Origin: Actinacidiphila yanglinensis
Lineage (GTDB): Bacteria; Actinomycetota; Actinomycetes; Streptomycetales; Streptomycetaceae
Direction: 5' to 3'
NCBI RefSeq assembly: GCF_900107965.1
Contig: NZ_FNVU01000001.1
Location: 124,001 to 188,000 of the forward strand
Length of the DNA: 64,000 nucleotides
In this document: piece after piece, positions 15,367-24,254 of the stretch
Layout: every line of letters starts with the position of its first letter
Position numbering within the stretch: position 1 is the stretch's first letter
Notes under the pieces: model-generated
Databases searched by the model: none
What the model was told of the DNA's origin: nothing
The model's input: only the letters and a program-made list of their open reading frames with translations
Position numbers and translations under genes: made by a program

Positions 15367-16785
15367 TCAGTGCCAGTTGGAGACGTTGACGTTCTCCAGG
15401 ACGCCGAGCGCGTCGGGGACCAGCACCGCGGCGGAGAAGTACGTGCTCACCAGGTAGTTGATGATCGCCTTCTCGTCGATGCCCATGAACCGGACGTTGA
15501 GCCCCGGTTCGTACTCGTCGGGCAGGCCGGTCTGGTTGAGGCCGATGACGCCCTGGTTGTCCTCGCCGGTGCGGATGGCGATGATCGAGCTGGTCCGGGC
15601 CGCGGTGACCGGGATCTTGTTGCAGCTGAGCAGGGGCACACCGCGCCAGCCGGGGACGGTGGAGCCGTTCACCTCCACCGGGTCGGGGTAGATGCCGGCC
15701 CGGGTGCACTCGCGGCCGAAGGCGGCGATGGTGCGCGGGTGGGCCAGCAGGTAGCGGGTGTTGCGGCGGCGGCTGATCAGCTCGTCCAGGTCGTCCGGCA
15801 GCGGCGGACCGGCGTGCGGCTGGATCCGCTGGTCGTAGTCCGCGTTGTGGAGCAGCCCGAACTCCGGGTTGTTGATCAGCTCGTGCTCCTGGCGCTCCCG
15901 CAACGCCTCGACGGTGAGCTTGAGTTGCTGCTCGGTCTGGTTCATCGGCTCGTTGTAGAGGTCGGCGACCCTGCTGTGCACCCGCAGCACGGTCTGGGCG
16001 ACGCTCAACTCGTACTCGCGCGGCTTGACCTCGTAGTCGACGTAGGTCGCCGGCAGCGCGGCCTCGCCCTTGTGGCCCGAGGCCAGCTCGATGGCCGCCT
16101 CGCCGCGCTTGTTGGTCCGCTGGCTCGGGATCGCCCGGAACGCGTCCAGGTGGGCGCGCAGCGGTGGCGTGGTCTCCAGCAGCGACTCCAGCGCCTGCCG
16201 CGGGAGTTCGAGCACGGTGGTGGCGGTGGCGGCCTTGGAGGTGTACTCCCAGGTGCCCGCGACCAGCAGGGCCTGCTCGCCGAAGTGGTCGCCGTCGGCC
16301 AGCGAGCCGAGCCGGGTCTGCTCGCCGTACGACCCCTCGCCGATCTTCTCGACCTTGCCGTGGGCGATCAGGAACACGGTGTCCGCGGGGCGTCCGGCCT
16401 CGGCCAGGACCTCGCCCGGGGCGTACTCGCGCTGGACGAAACGGTCCGCCAGCGCGGTCAGCGCCGGCAGGTCGTCGAACGACCGCAGGGCCGCGATCTC
16501 ACCCAGCTCCTGCGGGATGACCCGCACCTCGGACCCCGTCTTCACGAACGTGACCCGGCCGTCGCCGACGGCGTAGCTCAGCCGGCGGTTGACCCGGTAC
16601 GTGCCGGCGTTGACCTGCACCCAGGGGAGCACCTTGAGCAGCCACCGGGACGAGATGCCCTGCATCTGCGGGGTGGACTTGGTGGTGGTCGCCAGATTTC
16701 GCGCGGCTGCGGTGTCGAGGCTGGTCCGCGCCTGAGCGTTGGGCGGATTGCCTTGTGCGGTGTCCTGACCCGCATCAACCGACAT
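15367..16785 (-). CDS. eshA: Family 2B encapsulin shell protein with cyclic-nucleotide-binding insert (EshA)
   Basis: A 472-residue protein matching EshA of Streptomyces in size and layout. After a disordered N-arm (residues 1-55) it has the HK97-type N-terminal part ([21 protein letters not shown]). A cyclic-nucleotide-binding domain follows at about 90-215 ([16 protein letters not shown] ... [10 protein letters not shown] ... [12 protein letters not shown]), then the encapsulin core ([22 protein letters not shown] to the C-terminus). Family 2B shells form icosahedral compartments; EshA was originally linked to submerged sporulation and antibiotic production. The usual cargo genes (terpene cyclase, cysteine desulfurase, polyprenyl transferase) are not adjacent. 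AAGGA lies 6 nt before ATG 16785. Which paralogue this represents is uncertain. Confidence 0.92.
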   Translation of the reverse strand: MSVDAGQDTAQGNPPNAQARTSLDTAAARNLATTTKSTPQMQGISSRWLLKVLPWVQVNAGTYRVNRRLSYAVGDGRVTFVKTGSEVRVIPQELGEIAALRSFDDLPALTALADRFVQREYAPGEVLAEAGRPADTVFLIAHGKVEKIGEGSYGEQTRLGSLADGDHFGEQALLVAGTWEYTSKAATATTVLELPRQALESLLETTPPLRAHLDAFRAIPSQRTNKRGEAAIELASGHKGEAALPATYVDYEVKPREYELSVAQTVLRVHSRVADLYNEPMNQTEQQLKLTVEALRERQEHELINNPEFGLLHNADYDQRIQPHAGPPLPDDLDELISRRRNTRYLLAHPRTIAAFGRECTRAGIYPDPVEVNGSTVPGWRGVPLLSCNKIPVTAARTSSIIAIRTGEDNQGVIGLNQTGLPDEYEPGLNVRFMGIDEKAIINYLVSTYFSAAVLVPDALGVLENVNVSNWH

Positions 16786-16791
16786 GGACTG

Positions 16792-16818
16792 TCCTTCCCG
16801 TAAGGAGGTGATACAGCC
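16792..16818 (-). promoter_or_regulatory. eshA leader with a 16S rRNA 3'-end-like anti-Shine-Dalgarno element
   Basis: On the coding strand the leader contains GGCTGTATCACCTCCTT (16818 to 16802). This differs at one of 17 positions from the 3' end of bacterial 16S rRNA (GGCUGGAUCACCUCCUU). It is followed by ACGGG and the gene's own ribosome binding site AAGGA. TCCTT and AAGGA can pair as a 5-bp hairpin, which would hide the ribosome binding site. Regulation is inferred; the sequence match is direct. Confidence 0.6.
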
Positions 16819-17043
16819 CAATTCTTTCGAGCACGCAGAGTGCTGACTATTGCCGGATCGAGTGAGAATACTTTCCGAAATACGGGAAAGAGGCGTACGG
16901 GCGCGGGTGATCCGTCCGGTTCCGTACTGCTCCGTGACCATCCGTTCCTGGGGTGCGAACTGGTGTGCGTCACACGGAGGTTGGGGGGAAGGCGAGCGGC
17001 TGAGGGCGCCACCGGGGCGCCCACCGCTCCGAGGAGGTCACCC

Positions 17044-17226
17044 ATGCTTGCCGCTGTGGGCGCCGTCATCTTCGCCATCGGGTATCTGATCAACGCGACC
17101 AGCACCGGCACGGACGCCGGCTTCACGCCGTTCAGCCTGCTGCTGGCCGGCGCGTTCTGCGTCGCACTCCATCTCGCAGGAGTCGGTACGGGCTGGGCCC
17201 CGCCGTCCAGACGCCGTCGCCGCTGA
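17044..17226 (+). CDS. Small two-TM membrane protein
   Basis: A 60-residue protein with a GAGGAGG ribosome binding site 7 nt before ATG 17044. Two hydrophobic helices (AAVGAVIFAIGYLI and FSLLLAGAFCVALHLAGV) are joined by a short Thr/Gly/Asp loop, and the C-terminus is highly basic (SRRRRR). Such proteins are widespread in Streptomyces and uncharacterised. It is divergent from eshA, so the 258-bp gap between holds both promoters; that gap has AT-richer stretches near 16820-16890. Confidence 0.75.
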   Translation: MLAAVGAVIFAIGYLINATSTGTDAGFTPFSLLLAGAFCVALHLAGVGTGWAPPSRRRRR

Positions 17227-17334
17227 GAGGGCCCCAGGGTGACGCTGAGGACCCTGAAGTCCGCCGGAGCCGCTGGGGGCACCGAGGGCCGCTCTCGGGA
17301 CTGCTGACGACCGCCGGAGGCTCCGGCGCGCGGC

Positions 17335-18210
17335 TCAGATGGCTTCGATCACCGCGCCGCGCTCCGGTGGCGTGGTCTGCGGCGGGATGCCGCCGAGCGG
17401 GCCCGCGGACAGCGACGGGGCCGAGAACGAGGGGGCGAACGTGGGCAGCGGCGGGATCAGCGGCCCGATCTGCCCGGTGAGGGCCGTCGCGCCCAGGGGC
17501 GAGGCCGCCAGCGGCGCCACGGCCAGCGGTGCCGCCGTCAGGGGCTCGGGGAGGACGGGCTCCGCGGGGAGGGGCTCCGCGGTGAGCTGCGCGGCGGCGA
17601 AGGCGGCCGCCTCGATCGCGTGCCGCCGCTCGCGGCGGAAGATCATCGCGGCGAAGGCGCCCGCGCCCAGCAGCGCGAAGAAGGACATCAGGGTGCCGAA
17701 CCAGCTCGCCCCGAGCCACCGGCCGCCGACCCAGCCCAGGCCGACGCTGTAGGTGGCCCAGCACACGCCGGCCAGGGCCGACCAGGGCAGGAACTCGCGC
17801 GGGCGGCGGCGGGCCGCTCCGGCGCCGAGGCTGACGACGCTGCGGCCCGCGGGCGCGAAGCGGGCCAGCACCACGAGGGCGCCACCACCGCTGCTGAGCA
17901 CCTGGCCGAGCCGTTCGTGGGCGGCGGCGAGCCGCCGGGAGCGGGCGATGCGCCGGTCGAACCAGGCCCCACCACGCCAGGCGAGCCGGTACGCGAGCAG
18001 GTCGCCGACGCAGGACGCGGTCGCCGCGCACACCAGCAGGACGAGGATGTCGAGCACGCCGTCCCTGGCGCCGGTGGAACCCGAGGTGGCCGCGCTGATC
18101 ACCAGAACGCCGCTCGGCAGTACGGGGACGAACACGTCGAGCAGGACGGAGAGCCCCACGAGGACGTAGATCCAGGGCCAGTCGAACAGGGAGCCCATGT
18201 GGTGCAGCAC
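17335..18210 (-). CDS. DedA-family membrane protein
   Basis: A 291-residue DedA/VTT-domain protein. The family core runs from about residue 10 to 200: an N-terminal helix with FVPVLPSGVLVISA, the conserved F-x-A/R-x4-R region LARFAPAGRSVVSLGAGAA, and the helix VCWATYSVGLGWVGG. DedA proteins are linked to lipid scrambling and proton-dependent membrane homeostasis. The last 90 residues are an unusual Pro/Ala/Leu-rich tail (repeated APLAV, APLAA, PLPAEPV units) not found in typical members. GTG 18210 overlaps the stop of the upstream small gene (TAGTG). Confidence 0.88.
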   Translation of the reverse strand: MLHHMGSLFDWPWIYVLVGLSVLLDVFVPVLPSGVLVISAATSGSTGARDGVLDILVLLVCAATASCVGDLLAYRLAWRGGAWFDRRIARSRRLAAAHERLGQVLSSGGGALVVLARFAPAGRSVVSLGAGAARRRPREFLPWSALAGVCWATYSVGLGWVGGRWLGASWFGTLMSFFALLGAGAFAAMIFRRERRHAIEAAAFAAAQLTAEPLPAEPVLPEPLTAAPLAVAPLAASPLGATALTGQIGPLIPPLPTFAPSFSAPSLSAGPLGGIPPQTTPPERGAVIEAI

Positions 18211-18419
18211 TACGCCTCCTCGCCCTTCGCCCGGTCCCGCCCGTGTCGTGCCTTGGTCTGGTGCATTCGTCCTGCGAACCCGTCCGCGAAAGTGCGCCGG
18301 AAAGCTGCTTCCGGTACTGCGTCGAGGAGCGGCGGATCTTCATCTGCCGTCAGCCGTACAGCGTACGCCAGTGCCGGGCCCCGGTTCCCGCGCGGGTACG
18401 TGACGTAATAGACAATCAC
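18210..18419 (-). CDS. Small hypothetical protein upstream of dedA
   Basis: A 69-residue protein from GTG 18419 (VIVYYVTYPRGNRGPALAYA ... RHGRDRAKGEEA); the frame extends to 18494 without a better start. It is soluble, charged, and has no recognised domain. Its stop overlaps the DedA start by one base, so the two are translationally coupled. The region just upstream is AT-richer than average and probably carries the shared promoter, also facing the FetB-like gene. Confidence 0.6.
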   Translation of the reverse strand: MIVYYVTYPRGNRGPALAYAVRLTADEDPPLLDAVPEAAFRRTFADGFAGRMHQTKARHGRDRAKGEEA

Positions 18420-18518
18420 GGCGTTATCACGGCGGGAATACTCTCCTGGAAACGGTTCGGCGCAGATTTCGTGGAATCCGCGTCGGGGCCGCACGCCGAG
18501 TGTGAGGTGGGTATTCCC

Positions 18519-19412
18519 GTGACGACGGCGTCCTCCTCCTCACTGCTGCCGGTGGACCGCACGCTCGGGATCGTGCTCGCGGTGCTGCTCGTGGTCGCGG
18601 CGGGCGTCGCGGCGTACGCCCGGCTCGCCGACCCCCGCGAGAACTACGCGCGCGGCATCCTGCTGGCCGGCGTCCGGGCGGCGGTGCAGCTCGCGGCGGT
18701 CTCCGCCCTGATCGGGTGGGTGGTGAAGCACCAGGCGGCGCTGCTGGGCTTCGTCCTGGTGATGTACGCGGTCGCGTCGCGGACGGCGGGGCGGCGGGTC
18801 ACGAGCGACCGCAGCTGGCGCTGGGCCGCGGTGCCGGTCGGCGCCGGCGCCCTGCCGGTGGTGGCGTTGCTGGTGCTGACCGGGCTGGTGCCGATCGACG
18901 GGATCGCGCTGATCCCGGTGGCGGGCATCCTCATCGGCGGCGGGCTGACCGCCACCGTGCTGGGCGGACGGCGCGCCCTGGAGGAGCTGGCGGGGCGGGC
19001 GGGCGAGGTGGAGGCGGCGATGGCGCTCGGCCTCAGCGACCGGGAGGCCCGGATGGAGATCGCCCGCCCGGCGGCGTCGGGGGCCCTGATCCCGGGCCTC
19101 GACCAGACCAGGACGGTGGGCCTGGTCACGCTGCCGGGCGCCTTCGTCGGCATGCTGCTGGGCGGGGCGAGCGCCGTCTCGGCCGGGGCGGTGCAGCTCT
19201 TCGTCCTGATCGCGCTCCTGGTGGTCCAGGCGGTGTCCGTGGCGGTGGTGCTGGAACTCGTCGCCCGCGGCCGGATCACCCGCCCCCGGCAGGGCGCCCC
19301 GGTGCGGGTCCCCTGGTACCGGCGGCGCGGCGATGCGCGGGGTGCCACAGCGGGCACGCAGCGTGACCGGACGCCGCCCGCTCCGTCCCGGCCGGGCGGC
19401 ACGATGCCGTAG
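18519..19412 (+). CDS. FetB/UPF0014-type ABC transporter permease
   Basis: A 297-residue polytopic membrane protein of the FetB (YbbM) family: about seven hydrophobic helices with the conserved cytoplasmic loop EAAMALGLSDREARMEIARPAASGALIPGLDQTRTVGLVTLPGAFVGMLLGGAS. FetB works with the ATPase FetA in metal (iron) export in E. coli. No ATPase gene is adjacent here, so it must use a partner elsewhere or act alone. The start is GTG 18519, with GAGGTGG upstream. The C-terminal 40 residues are a basic, proline-rich extension. A Mn riboswitch and Mn exporter follow directly. Confidence 0.85.
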   Translation: MTTASSSSLLPVDRTLGIVLAVLLVVAAGVAAYARLADPRENYARGILLAGVRAAVQLAAVSALIGWVVKHQAALLGFVLVMYAVASRTAGRRVTSDRSWRWAAVPVGAGALPVVALLVLTGLVPIDGIALIPVAGILIGGGLTATVLGGRRALEELAGRAGEVEAAMALGLSDREARMEIARPAASGALIPGLDQTRTVGLVTLPGAFVGMLLGGASAVSAGAVQLFVLIALLVVQAVSVAVVLELVARGRITRPRQGAPVRVPWYRRRGDARGATAGTQRDRTPPAPSRPGGTMP

Positions 19413-19415
19413 GAT
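19410..19415 (+). promoter_or_regulatory. Candidate -10 box for the riboswitch transcript
   Basis: TAGGAT overlaps the stop codon of the FetB-like gene and lies about 9 nt before the first conserved riboswitch bases, a sensible place for the transcription start of the exporter mRNA. Confidence 0.45.
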
Positions 19416-19423
19416 GGCCGCAG

Positions 19424-19557
19424 CAGAAGGGGAGTAGCTCTTCGCCGGACCGTCGACATACTGCCCGGGCCGTCGCGCACCGTGAGGTGCGGGGACGTCC
19501 CAGGCCGGCGCCCGGAGGCGGTGCACCGTGCGTGCCCGCCAGCGAGACCTTCGGCCG
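19424..19557 (+). ncRNA. yybP-ykoY manganese riboswitch
   Basis: The two conserved internal loops of the yybP-ykoY motif are present: AGAAGGGGAGTAGCT at 19425-19439 with GTCGACATACTGCC at 19452-19465, and GCCAGCGAGACCTTCGGC near 19538-19555. Variable GC-rich stems lie between. This RNA binds Mn2+ and switches on Mn exporters. It sits 91 nt upstream of a UPF0016/GDT1 exporter, the expected target. No U-tract terminator is obvious, so control of translation initiation is likely. Confidence 0.88.
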
Positions 19558-19648
19558 CAGTGTCCCGACGCTGCCGTGCCGAAGCGACCCCCGGAAGCCC
19601 GTGGTCCTCTCGGTAACGGCCGCACCGACCGATCGAGGAATCCTCTCC

Positions 19649-20242
19649 GTGCTCAGCATCAGCGTGATCGCCGTCGTCTTCGGCGTGATCTTCCTGGCCG
19701 AACTCCCCGACAAGACCGCGCTCGCCGGCCTCATGCTCGGGACCCGCTACCGCGCCTCCTACGTCTTCGTCGGCGTCGCCGCGGCCTTCGTCGTCCACGT
19801 GGCGCTCGCGATCGCCGCGGGCAGCCTGCTCACGCTCCTGCCGCACCGATGGGTCCAGGGCGTGGTCGGAATCCTCTTCCTCGGCGGCGCCGCAATCCTG
19901 CTGCTGTCCAAGGGCGACGACGAGGAAGAGGTGAAGGCGCCGGCGGACCAGAGCTTCTGGAAGGTCTCCGGCGCGGGCTTCATGCTCATCCTCGTCGCCG
20001 AGTTCGGCGACCTCACGCAGATCATGACCGCGAACCTCGCCGCGCGCTACGACGACCCCGTCTCCGTCGCCATCGGCGCCGTGCTCGGGCTCTGGGCGGT
20101 CGCCGCGCTCGGCATCTTCGGCGGGCGCCTGCTGATGAAGCGGGTGCCGCTGTCCCTGATCACCAAGGCCGCGGCCGCCGTGATGATCGTCCTCGCCGCG
20201 CTCAGCCTCTACGAGGCGGCGTCGGGTGCCGCGCTGCTGTGA
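19649..20242 (+). CDS. UPF0016/GDT1-family Mn2+ (Ca2+) exporter
   Basis: A 197-residue membrane protein with the duplicated UPF0016 signature: EL-P-DK-T in the first half (FLAELPDKTALAGLMLG) and EFGDLTQIMTANLAARYDDP in the second. Each half has three helices, joined by an acidic loop (KGDDEEEVKAP). TMEM165/GDT1 and bacterial homologues export Mn2+ in exchange for protons. GTG 19649 is preceded by GAGGAA, 8 nt. Control by the upstream Mn riboswitch fits the function. Confidence 0.92.
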   Translation: MLSISVIAVVFGVIFLAELPDKTALAGLMLGTRYRASYVFVGVAAAFVVHVALAIAAGSLLTLLPHRWVQGVVGILFLGGAAILLLSKGDDEEEVKAPADQSFWKVSGAGFMLILVAEFGDLTQIMTANLAARYDDPVSVAIGAVLGLWAVAALGIFGGRLLMKRVPLSLITKAAAAVMIVLAALSLYEAASGAALL

Positions 20243-20417
20243 GGCCGTGTGACCTGACGTGATCCGGCCGGGCGGGGCGCGGTACGGCCGGGCGGCGGCC
20301 CGGGGGCATCCGAGGACGAGCGGAAGCTCCCGGCACTGCCCGGTCCTCCGCGCTCGGCGCCCATCGTCCGCCGGCGACGTGGTCCGGCCTGGGGAGTTCG
20401 CTGTCGGACCCCGCTCG

Positions 20418-20423
20418 TAGGGT
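20418..20423 (+). promoter_or_regulatory. -10 box that decides the start of the next gene
   Basis: TAGGGT lies 7 nt before GTG 20431. A leaderless transcript would make that GTG, not the earlier in-frame GTG 20422 that overlaps the box, the start. Confidence 0.45.
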
Positions 20424-20430
20424 GGCGGAT

Positions 20431-23400
20431 GTGACGGGATATCAGAACAGTTCGGCCGCCGACATCGTGCACGACCTCCTCGCGTCCGCGCCGGCGCAGG
20501 CGGCGGCGACCGGGGGAGATCCGGTGGAGGCGCTGGAGCAGGCGCGTCCGGCCCGTACCGCCGCGGCGCGGATCGCCGCAGCGGGCGGGGCCGACGAGGT
20601 AGCGGCCGGCCGGCTGCGGACGCTGGTGCGCGAATGCCTCGGCGGGAGCGGCGCGCGCTGGCTCGCCGTCCATGACGCGCTCGCGGGCTGCCGGGGCACC
20701 CTGCCCGCGCTGCTCGCCGACGCGTCCCCGCCGCAACCGGCCGCGCCCTCTGGCGGGTTGACCGCGCCGGTGCCGCGCAGCGTGCAGGAGACGTTCGCGC
20801 TGGTGATCGGGCACGCCGCACCCGAGCACGCGGCGGCGGCGCTGGCCGCGATACCCGACCGCACGCTGGAACGGCTGCTCTCCGCCGGAGCGCTGCCGGG
20901 ACCGGCCCTGGTCGCGGCGGTCACCGAGCACGGCGACTCCCGCACGCGCGTGGCCCTGGCCCGTCATCCCCGCATCGACACGCGGGTGCTGGCGCGGTTG
21001 CTCGCCGTGGGGGACGGCACGGTCGGGGCCGCCGTCTACCGCAATCCCCGCGCCACACCCTCCCTGCGCCGCACCCTCGCCCACCGGCTCGACGCGGTGC
21101 CGATGGACGAGGCGCTGCGCGCCGAACTCGCCGACCCTGGCAGCGGGGTGCCGCGCACCTGGCTGGTACCGCTGCTCGGCTCCGGTGATCCGCAGCTCGT
21201 GGCACGGGCGTTGGGGTCCGGAGTGCGGGCGGTGGCGCAGCAGTACGCACTGGTCCGGGTCTGGGAGCGCGGCGGCCCCGAGGCGGTGCGGGCCCTGCTC
21301 GGGGACCCGGGGGTCGCTCCGCACGTGAGCCGGTCCGTGCGCGCCGCCGTCACCGCCGCCCTGGCCGAGGAGGCGGGGGAGGACACGCCCGGCGTCGCGC
21401 TGCACTGCCTCCGTGAGCAGGGCGAGCCGTACGCCGATCCCGGCCGGCTGCCGGGGTTGCTGGCCGCCACCCGCGGGACCAGCAGCCTGCGCGACCTGCT
21501 GCTGGAGCCGTACGCGCAGGACCTGCCCGCGCTGACCGAGGCGCACGCGAAGAGCCCTTTCATGCCCACGGCGAGCGAGGAGCTGGCCCGGCACGAGGAG
21601 GCGAGCGACGCGCAGCGCCTGCTGTTCCGGCTGAGCGTCCTCAACGAGCCCTGGCGCGAGGGCGGTCGGCGCGCGGGGAACATCACCCCGCCCGAGCGGC
21701 GGCTGGCCGCCGAGGAACTGGACGACGGCGCGGTCTGGTGGGCCGAGGGCATGGTCGCGGCCGGGCTGCTCGACCCGGTCGAGCTGATCCGTACCGCCCG
21801 CCCGGCGCGCCACGCGCTGGCCGCGCTCGCCGCCGTCGACCGGCGCGGGCTGGTCACCGATGGCGCGGTGGCGGAACTGCGGTCGCTGACCGACGCCCAA
21901 CTCGGCGATCGGGAGCTGAGTTGGGCGGCCTTCGACCGCCTGCTGCCCGGCCACGGCGGCAGTCTGCGAGAGCTGATCACCGAGGCGGGCAGGACCGCCG
22001 CTCCCGCTGAATCGGCCGCGCCTGCCGGGCCCGGCGAGCCCGGGGCGGGTTCGGCAGCCCAGGACCCGGGGGCCGTCGACCCGGGGACCCTCGACCGGGA
22101 CTCCGGTGCGCCCGCGGAGCCGTACACGCCGCCCCCCACGCCGCGCCGTGACCACGAGCGGGCCGCCCTCGCCGCCCTCGACCTGCTCCGTTCCCTGGCA
22201 CCGGCCGGCATGGCGTGCCCGGATCCCGTCGACCCCGGCGTCCTCCACTTCCTCGCCCACCACGACCAGGTCGACGCCCCCGGCCTCGCCACCCCGGTCT
22301 GGCTCGCCCGGGCCTGCGCCGCCGCCGGGGTCGACGCGAGGGGCGGCGGGCCCTGGTACACCGCGCCCGGCCTCGCCCGCGTGCGCGCGACGCAGCCCCA
22401 GAGCTGGGGTTCCGGCGCGATGCTCATCGAGCACGCCTACGTCCAGGGCATCCTGCCCGCTGACGAACTGCCCAGCCTGCTCCCGGCGTTGCGCATGCTG
22501 CTGCTCCCGCACGACTGGCGCCGGCTCTCCTTCGCGGAGGCGTGGCGGCGTGCGCTCGCCCGCCTGCTGCGCACCGAACTCGGCACCGATCCCGATGCCT
22601 GGCTCCGGCTGGCCGCCACGGCCGAACAACTCGCCGGCAGGGCGCCGGCCGGCTCGGTGACCCCCGTCGAGACTCACGGGCCCAGCTGGGTCGAGCTGCT
22701 GGCCGCGGCCCGGTCCGGCGCGACCTCCCTCGGCGAGACGCCGGCCGCGTCCGCTCCCGGGGAGGAGTCGGCGGAGGAACCGGCATGGGCCTGGCACACG
22801 CCCCGCCCGGGCACGCCGGACGAGGCCATCGCCCTGCTGGCTCGCGGAAACCACCTGTGGGACTGGCCGGCGGGCACCCTGCTGTGCCTGGCCGACGCCG
22901 AGGTGATCGACGCGGTCCTGCCCCGACTCGGCCCCGACGGCGCCTGGTTGCTCGCCGCGTACGTGCTGCGCCACGACCGCGTCCCGCGCGTGGTCTTCGA
23001 GCGGCTGCTCGCCGGACGCGATCCGCGGGCGCTGCGGATCCTCATCACCGAGTCGCGCTGGCTCGACGACGGGCTGGTCGAGCCGCTGGCCGAGGACGGC
23101 GATCCCGAGGCCGACCTGGCGCTGCTGCGGCACGTCCGCGATCCGCTCGTGGTCCGCCGCGTCGTCGCGCGCTCGGTGGCAAGGGCGGCCGCCCGTACCG
23201 GGGTCGGGCCGGAGGCGGACGCGGACCCGGTCGCGTCCCGGGTGCTGGCCGAGCTGCGGGCCGACCCGGCCGCGCGGCCCGCCGGGGGAGCGCAGTGGCT
23301 GTGCTCGGCCGAACCCGACCTGATCGAGGAGATCCTCGCCCGGTACGGCACCGAACTCGGCTTCGTCCACCAGGCCGTCGGCTGCCTGCACCTCCTGCGG

Positions 23401-24108
23401 TACGGCGGCGCGGCCCGGCTCACCGCGCTCGTCGGCCGCGAACTGCTCGGCCAGGCCGCCACCAAGCTGTGCGTCAAGGCGCTGGCCACCGCCGACCCGG
23501 CCGCCGTGCTCCGCGCCCGGATCGACCGTGAACGCGACCCGGCCCGGCTGATCAGGAAACTCCGCCGCTGCACCAACCACTGGGCCGCCACCAGCACGGT
23601 GGTCGCGACCCTCGCCGACGTGGACTGGCCGGCCCTGGAGGCCGCGCACGTGGAGGAGCCGCTGCCGTTCTGGAAGGAGCTGGTCGGCATGTCGATCGCT
23701 CCCACTGAACTCCGCCTGCGATACCCGGAGTTGCTGCCGGAGCCCGGACCGTACGGACTGCCGGACGGCGTGGCGGCCACCCGGTCCCGGGCCCGCCACG
23801 GCCTGGCCGGCCTCTACCACTGCCCGCCCGCCACGCAGATCGACGGCCTGCTCAGCGCGGGAATGCTCACCGGGACCGACCTGCTGCACACCGCGGCTCC
23901 GGCCGCGCGGATCCTCGCGTACCTCAGCAGCGCCGCCCGCCGTACGGACACCCCGGCCGGGGCGACCGCCGCGCTGGAGGAACTCGCCGGCCTCGTCCGT
24001 ACCCGGCTCGGGGCCGACCCGGCGTCGTGGGCCCGCGTCACCGAGCGGCTGACCGGGCGCGATCCCGGGTGGGAACCCATGGCGCCGGTGGTGGAGTTGC
24101 TCGCCTGA
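20431..24108 (+). CDS. Very large alpha-helical repeat-like protein, function unknown
   Basis: A 1225-residue cytoplasmic protein with no signal peptide or membrane helix. It is dominated by Leu/Ala-rich helices with spaced short units such as VALARHPRIDTRVLARLLAVGDGTV and AAVYRNPRATPSLRRTLA, resembling leucine-rich-variant or HEAT-like repeats; similar units recur near residues 850-1000 (READLALLRHVRDPLVVRRVVA-like). A Pro/Ala/Gly-rich linker lies at about 520-560. No catalytic motif is seen. The start is set by the leaderless promoter. It stands alone, 178 bp after the exporter. I recognise it only as a Streptomyces-type hypothetical. Confidence 0.75.
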   Translation: MTGYQNSSAADIVHDLLASAPAQAAATGGDPVEALEQARPARTAAARIAAAGGADEVAAGRLRTLVRECLGGSGARWLAVHDALAGCRGTLPALLADASPPQPAAPSGGLTAPVPRSVQETFALVIGHAAPEHAAAALAAIPDRTLERLLSAGALPGPALVAAVTEHGDSRTRVALARHPRIDTRVLARLLAVGDGTVGAAVYRNPRATPSLRRTLAHRLDAVPMDEALRAELADPGSGVPRTWLVPLLGSGDPQLVARALGSGVRAVAQQYALVRVWERGGPEAVRALLGDPGVAPHVSRSVRAAVTAALAEEAGEDTPGVALHCLREQGEPYADPGRLPGLLAATRGTSSLRDLLLEPYAQDLPALTEAHAKSPFMPTASEELARHEEASDAQRLLFRLSVLNEPWREGGRRAGNITPPERRLAAEELDDGAVWWAEGMVAAGLLDPVELIRTARPARHALAALAAVDRRGLVTDGAVAELRSLTDAQLGDRELSWAAFDRLLPGHGGSLRELITEAGRTAAPAESAAPAGPGEPGAGSAAQDPGAVDPGTLDRDSGAPAEPYTPPPTPRRDHERAALAALDLLRSLAPAGMACPDPVDPGVLHFLAHHDQVDAPGLATPVWLARACAAAGVDARGGGPWYTAPGLARVRATQPQSWGSGAMLIEHAYVQGILPADELPSLLPALRMLLLPHDWRRLSFAEAWRRALARLLRTELGTDPDAWLRLAATAEQLAGRAPAGSVTPVETHGPSWVELLAAARSGATSLGETPAASAPGEESAEEPAWAWHTPRPGTPDEAIALLARGNHLWDWPAGTLLCLADAEVIDAVLPRLGPDGAWLLAAYVLRHDRVPRVVFERLLAGRDPRALRILITESRWLDDGLVEPLAEDGDPEADLALLRHVRDPLVVRRVVARSVARAAARTGVGPEADADPVASRVLAELRADPAARPAGGAQWLCSAEPDLIEEILARYGTELGFVHQAVGCLHLLRYGGAARLTALVGRELLGQAATKLCVKALATADPAAVLRARIDRERDPARLIRKLRRCTNHWAATSTVVATLADVDWPALEAAHVEEPLPFWKELVGMSIAPTELRLRYPELLPEPGPYGLPDGVAATRSRARHGLAGLYHCPPATQIDGLLSAGMLTGTDLLHTAAPAARILAYLSSAARRTDTPAGATAALEELAGLVRTRLGADPASWARVTERLTGRDPGWEPMAPVVELLA

Positions 24109-24254
24109 GCGGGCCCCTCGCGGGGCGCGGGTGGAGGCGTGGAGCGGGGCGCCCCGGGCGGCCGCGCGCGTACCTGCGGTTCCCGCGCCGGGCAGCGGCG
24201 CCGTTCCCCGGGACACCCCGAGGTCCGCCTGCCGACCGGCGGGCGCGTCGACGC

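Noticed and set aside
16802..16818. Fragment of a real 16S rRNA gene
   Set aside because: Only 17 nt match; flanking sequence shows no rRNA helices and no 23S or spacer sequence.
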